Assembly: GCA_009704155.1 (NCBI GenBank)
Contig: WLES01000037.1
Span: 1 to 7,529 of the forward strand
Reading direction: 5' to 3'
Length of the DNA: 7,529 nucleotides
Origin: Actinomycetota bacterium
Lineage (GTDB): Bacteria; Actinomycetota; Actinomycetes; Actinomycetales; Microbacteriaceae
Below the pieces are notes generated by a model. It saw nothing but the letters and a program-made list of their open reading frames with translations. It had not been told where the DNA came from and searched no databases. Shown one piece after another: positions 5,382 to 7,529 of this stretch; position 1 is the stretch's first letter, and every line of letters begins with the position of its first letter. Both the position numbers and the translations under genes were made by a program.

Positions 5382-6236
5382 ATGATTCGATTCGATGGGG
5401 TTTCCAAGGTGTATCGGACGGGAAACCGCCCTGCACTCCACGACGCAACCCTTGAGGTGAAACCGGGCGAGTTCGTTTTTCTCGTCGGCGCCTCTGGTTC
5501 GGGTAAATCATCGTTCCTCCGGCTTATCCTTCGCGAAGAGCGGGCCTCGAGCGGTTCCATTCACGTTCTCGGTCAGGATCTCGCGCGCCTGTCCAACCGT
5601 AAAGTCCCCTTCTACCGACGCAACCTCGGTGTGGTGTTTCAGGATTTCCGCCTGCTCCCCACCAAGACGGTGTTCGATAACGTCGCGTTCGCACTTCGTG
5701 TTCTCGGCAAGTCGGAAGCGTTCATCCACGACGCTGTCCCAGAGGTTCTCGGGCTCGTCGGTCTCGGGAACAAGGAAAACCGACTCCCGCACGAACTCTC
5801 TGGTGGAGAACAGCAGCGCGTCGCAATCGCCAGAGCTGTCGTCAACAAGCCGGCAATACTTCTCGCCGATGAACCGACGGGAAACCTCGACCCGAACACG
5901 TCGAAGGGGATCATGGACGTGCTGACCAACATCAACGCGGCCGGCACCACCGTTCTCATGGCGACCCACGACAGTGCAATCGTCAACAAGTTCCACAAGC
6001 GCGTCATCGAATTGACGGATGGGCGAATCATTCGTGACGAAGCGGTTGGCCGTTACAACAATGCTGAGGGGCACAACCGAACGGCCGACTTGACCCCGCT
6101 TCGCGCCGATTCTCAGCCCATCGCGGTTCAGCCACTCGATTTCGACCCGATTCCCGACTTCGACCCGATGGCACCGACTAGCGAAGCGATTGACCTTTCC
6201 TACCTCGATCGTTCGACCAACGAGGAGCCGCTGTGA
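5382..6236 (+). CDS. ftsE: Cell division ATP-binding protein FtsE
   Basis: 284 residues. FtsE is the cytoplasmic ATPase that drives FtsX to activate peptidoglycan hydrolases at the division site. The ABC core fills residues 1 to about 222: Walker A GASGSGKSS (36-44), Q-loop Gln87 in VVFQDFRLL, signature LSGGEQQ (139-145), Walker B ILLADEPTG (159-167) with catalytic Glu164, D-loop NLD (168-170) and switch His196. The wording GVVFQDFRLLPTKTVFDNV is specific to FtsE. Beyond the usual end near 229 residues there is a tail of about 55 residues (about 230-284) rich in Asp, Pro and Glu with few hydrophobic residues; it contains two DFDP motifs and looks disordered. The stop overlaps the ftsX GTG start (GTGA), so the partners are co-translated. 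A -10-like box precedes the ATG. Confidence 0.97.
   Translation: MIRFDGVSKVYRTGNRPALHDATLEVKPGEFVFLVGASGSGKSSFLRLILREERASSGSIHVLGQDLARLSNRKVPFYRRNLGVVFQDFRLLPTKTVFDNVAFALRVLGKSEAFIHDAVPEVLGLVGLGNKENRLPHELSGGEQQRVAIARAVVNKPAILLADEPTGNLDPNTSKGIMDVLTNINAAGTTVLMATHDSAIVNKFHKRVIELTDGRIIRDEAVGRYNNAEGHNRTADLTPLRADSQPIAVQPLDFDPIPDFDPMAPTSEAIDLSYLDRSTNEEPL
6141..6169 (+). repeat. Short direct repeat encoding the two DFDP motifs of the FtsE tail
   Basis: The 11-base string TTCGACCCGAT occurs at 6141-6151 and again at 6159-6169, an offset of 18 bases (six codons). It encodes the repeated FDP core in residues 253-263 of FtsE. A local duplication in a disordered tail is a simple explanation. Confidence 0.6.
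6222..6227 (+). promoter_or_regulatory. Shine-Dalgarno of ftsX inside the end of ftsE
   Basis: GAGGAG stands 5 bases before the GTG at 6233 and lies within the last codons of ftsE. It supports the GTG as the true ftsX start, which overlaps the ftsE TGA. Confidence 0.75.
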
Positions 6237-7147
6237 GTTGGCGGTTTGTCCTCATTGAAGCCTGGAACGGTCTTCGCCGCAACGTCTCCATGGTCGTCTC
6301 GGTTGTGCTTGTCACGCTCGTTTCGCTGACGTTCGTCGGCTCTGCCGTTCTGCTGCAAGCACAGGTGCAGTCGATGAAGTCGTTCTGGTACGACAAAGCG
6401 CAAGTAGCGGTGTACCTCTGCACGCAGTACTCGACACTCGGCACGTGCGATCAGCAAGAAGCTAGCGCTGACCAGATCGCGGCCGTTGAGGCACAGCTCG
6501 GCTCTGACACGCTCACCCCCTACATCGACAAGTTCTATTTCGAGAACCACGAACAGGCCTATGAAGTGTTCGTTGAGCAGTTTGCCGGCAGCGCTGTCGT
6601 CGATCTCGTGACCCCCGACCTGCTTCCGCAGACCTTCTGGGTGAACCTCACCGACCCGACCCAGTCGGCCATCATTTTCGAAGCCGTCGGCGGAATGTCG
6701 GGTGTCGAATCGGTGGTTGACCAGCGTTCATATCTTGACGGAATCTTCGCGATGCTCAACGCAGCGAGTTTGACCGCTGTCGGTGTCGCCGCTCTCATGC
6801 TCGTCGCCGCGGCGCTACTCATTGCGACAACAATCCGTTTGTCTGCGTTCTCCCGCAGACGAGAGCTCGCGATCATGCGTCTCGTTGGCGCATCCAACTG
6901 GTTTATTCAAACCCCGTTTATCCTCGAAGGCGTTGTCGCCGCGACAATCGGTTCGCTCCTCGCGTGCGTGGCAATCGCCGGGATTCTCATCTTCTTTGTC
7001 GGCGGCTATCTCGCCGATGCACTGCCCACGACTGCCTTCATCGAAATGGGCGATGCGTGGATTGTCTTCCCCATCCTGCTCGGACTGGGTGCTATCCTCG
7101 CTTCGGTCTCCGCGTACATCGCAATCTCGCGTTATCTCCGCGTCTAG
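6233..7147 (+). CDS. ftsX: Cell division permease-like protein FtsX
   Basis: 304 residues with the FtsX plan: a short cytoplasmic N-terminus (MSWRFVLIEAWNGLRRN), membrane helix 1 (about 19-42), a large extracellular domain (about 43-178), helix 2 (about 178-200), a cytoplasmic loop with FSRRRELAIMRLVGAS (206-221), then helices 3 (about 232-256) and 4 (about 275-298). The arginine-rich ELAIMRLVGAS loop is the coupling region that contacts FtsE. The extracellular domain has Cys63 and Cys72, a pair seen in actinobacterial FtsX and probably a disulfide. FtsX passes the FtsE ATPase cycle to extracellular peptidoglycan hydrolases (RipC-type enzymes in mycobacteria). The start is GTG with a strong GAGGAG, overlapping the ftsE stop. 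The usual downstream neighbour smpB does not follow directly. Confidence 0.97.
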   Translation: MSWRFVLIEAWNGLRRNVSMVVSVVLVTLVSLTFVGSAVLLQAQVQSMKSFWYDKAQVAVYLCTQYSTLGTCDQQEASADQIAAVEAQLGSDTLTPYIDKFYFENHEQAYEVFVEQFAGSAVVDLVTPDLLPQTFWVNLTDPTQSAIIFEAVGGMSGVESVVDQRSYLDGIFAMLNAASLTAVGVAALMLVAAALLIATTIRLSAFSRRRELAIMRLVGASNWFIQTPFILEGVVAATIGSLLACVAIAGILIFFVGGYLADALPTTAFIEMGDAWIVFPILLGLGAILASVSAYIAISRYLRV

Positions 7148-7154
7148 CGTTTTC

Positions 7155-7166
7155 GGCTCGCGAGCC
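7155..7166. repeat. 12-base perfect palindrome GGCTCGCGAGCC after ftsX
   Basis: The palindrome lies 8 bases after the ftsX stop and would overlap the -35/spacer zone of the candidate promoter at 7176-7181. It is not followed by a T tract on either strand, so it is a poor intrinsic terminator. A DNA-binding site or a weak hairpin is possible. Confidence 0.45.
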
Positions 7167-7175
7167 ATCGCAGGG

Positions 7176-7181
7176 TAATTT
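7176..7181 (+). promoter_or_regulatory. -10 box TAATTT before the dehydrogenase-family gene
   Basis: TAATTT matches TANNNT and ends 7 bases before the ATG at 7189, the spacing expected if transcription begins at or beside the start codon. There is no convincing Shine-Dalgarno. This is the best of the three close-set -10 boxes in the window. The -35 region is not recognisable. Confidence 0.5.
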
Positions 7182-7188
7182 GGTAGAC

Positions 7189-7529
7189 ATGTCGCAATCC
7201 GCAACCATCGCAGTCGTTGACGGGGAAGGAATCGGTCCATCAATAATCGAGGCGGCTTTGGATGCCTTGACAGCAGCTACCGATGTGACGGGTAGGTCAA
7301 TAGGTGTCCACCGAATACCGGACTTGACCGAACGAGACGAATTTGGACTCGTCGTCGGCGAGGATACTAAAAGGGAATTCGAGTCGGTCTTCAACCAAGG
7401 TTTTCCTGTGCTTCACGGGCCGGCAGGTGGGCGGTTTGTCTACCAACTTCGCGACATTTTTGGCCTCGCGGTCAAGCACACTCCAATTGTGCCGTGGAAA
7501 GAGCTGGCAAACTCGAGCGTTGTCGATTC
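7189..7529 (+). CDS. Divergent isocitrate/isopropylmalate dehydrogenase family protein, N-terminal part
   Basis: The frame is open to the window edge, so only 113 complete codons are seen. The start reads SATIAVVDGEGIGPSIIEAAL, which matches the first strand and the G-x-GIGP loop of the isocitrate/isopropylmalate dehydrogenase fold. Near residues 82-102 there is a block that aligns with the substrate region: GRFVYQLRDIFGL followed by AVKHTPIV, equivalent to the LR...LRP block of the family. The first arginine (of QLR) is kept, but the second, ten residues on, is Thr, and the Ser/Asn positions of isocitrate dehydrogenase are Arg and Val. A standard 2-hydroxyacid decarboxylation is therefore doubtful. 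The gene contains three ATA and two AGG codons in this short stretch, unlike ftsX. Family membership is fairly secure; substrate unknown. It occupies the place after ftsX where smpB is usual. Confidence 0.72.
   Translation, partial: MSQSATIAVVDGEGIGPSIIEAALDALTAATDVTGRSIGVHRIPDLTERDEFGLVVGEDTKREFESVFNQGFPVLHGPAGGRFVYQLRDIFGLAVKHTPIVPWKELANSSVVD

Noticed and set aside
4537..5511. 324-residue open frame on the minus strand opposite prfB
   Set aside because: It mirrors a clearly real prfB and the start of ftsE, has biased Arg/Gly/Asp composition and no recognisable motif. It is a high-GC antisense shadow.

Overview
The window looks like chromosomal DNA from a high-GC actinobacterium. The main evidence is the prfB-ftsE-ftsX order, the TadE / Rv3654c-type TadE-like pair, an FtsX with a paired-cysteine extracellular domain, and very compact gene spacing. 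A Microbacteriaceae-like or related Micrococcales member is a reasonable but low-confidence guess. Nearly every base is in a gene: no gene-free stretch exceeds about 100 bases. I see no rRNA, tRNA, CRISPR array, insertion sequence or convincing intrinsic terminator.

Left part (1-3310) is a likely amine/GABA catabolic and control locus. It holds the C-terminal end of a PuuD-type gamma-glutamyl-GABA hydrolase (+). A two-gene minus-strand operon follows, encoding a GntR/FCD regulator and a free-standing Cache-domain protein. Divergent from that operon is a 457-residue NAD(P)-dependent aldehyde dehydrogenase of the succinate-semialdehyde dehydrogenase (GabD1-like) type (+). PuuD would release GABA from gamma-glutamyl-GABA, and the dehydrogenase would oxidise the succinic semialdehyde left after transamination. 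The regulator probably controls the divergent promoter region, where a small GT/AC-type dyad is visible. The most interesting protein is the Cache protein: it has no membrane segment, yet keeps most of the ligand-binding signature known from extracellular amino-acid/amine receptors, with the carboxylate-binding arginine replaced by tyrosine. A cytosolic amine sensor working with the GntR protein is my main hypothesis.

Middle part (3362-4200) holds two overlapping small genes for TadE-family and Rv3654c/TadG-like pilus-associated membrane proteins. The rest of the Tad machine (ATPase, TadB/C, Flp pilin) is not in this window.

Right part (4225-7147) is the conserved core: prfB (RF2, no programmed frameshift), ftsE with an unusual acidic/proline-rich C-terminal tail, and ftsX, whose start overlaps the ftsE stop. 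Beyond ftsX, where smpB usually sits in actinobacteria, begins a divergent isocitrate/isopropylmalate-dehydrogenase family gene (7189 to the window end). It lacks one substrate-binding arginine and uses rarer codons than its neighbours. prfB, ftsE and this last gene each have a TANNNT -10-like box 7-9 bases before the ATG and no good Shine-Dalgarno, which suggests leaderless or near-leaderless transcripts.
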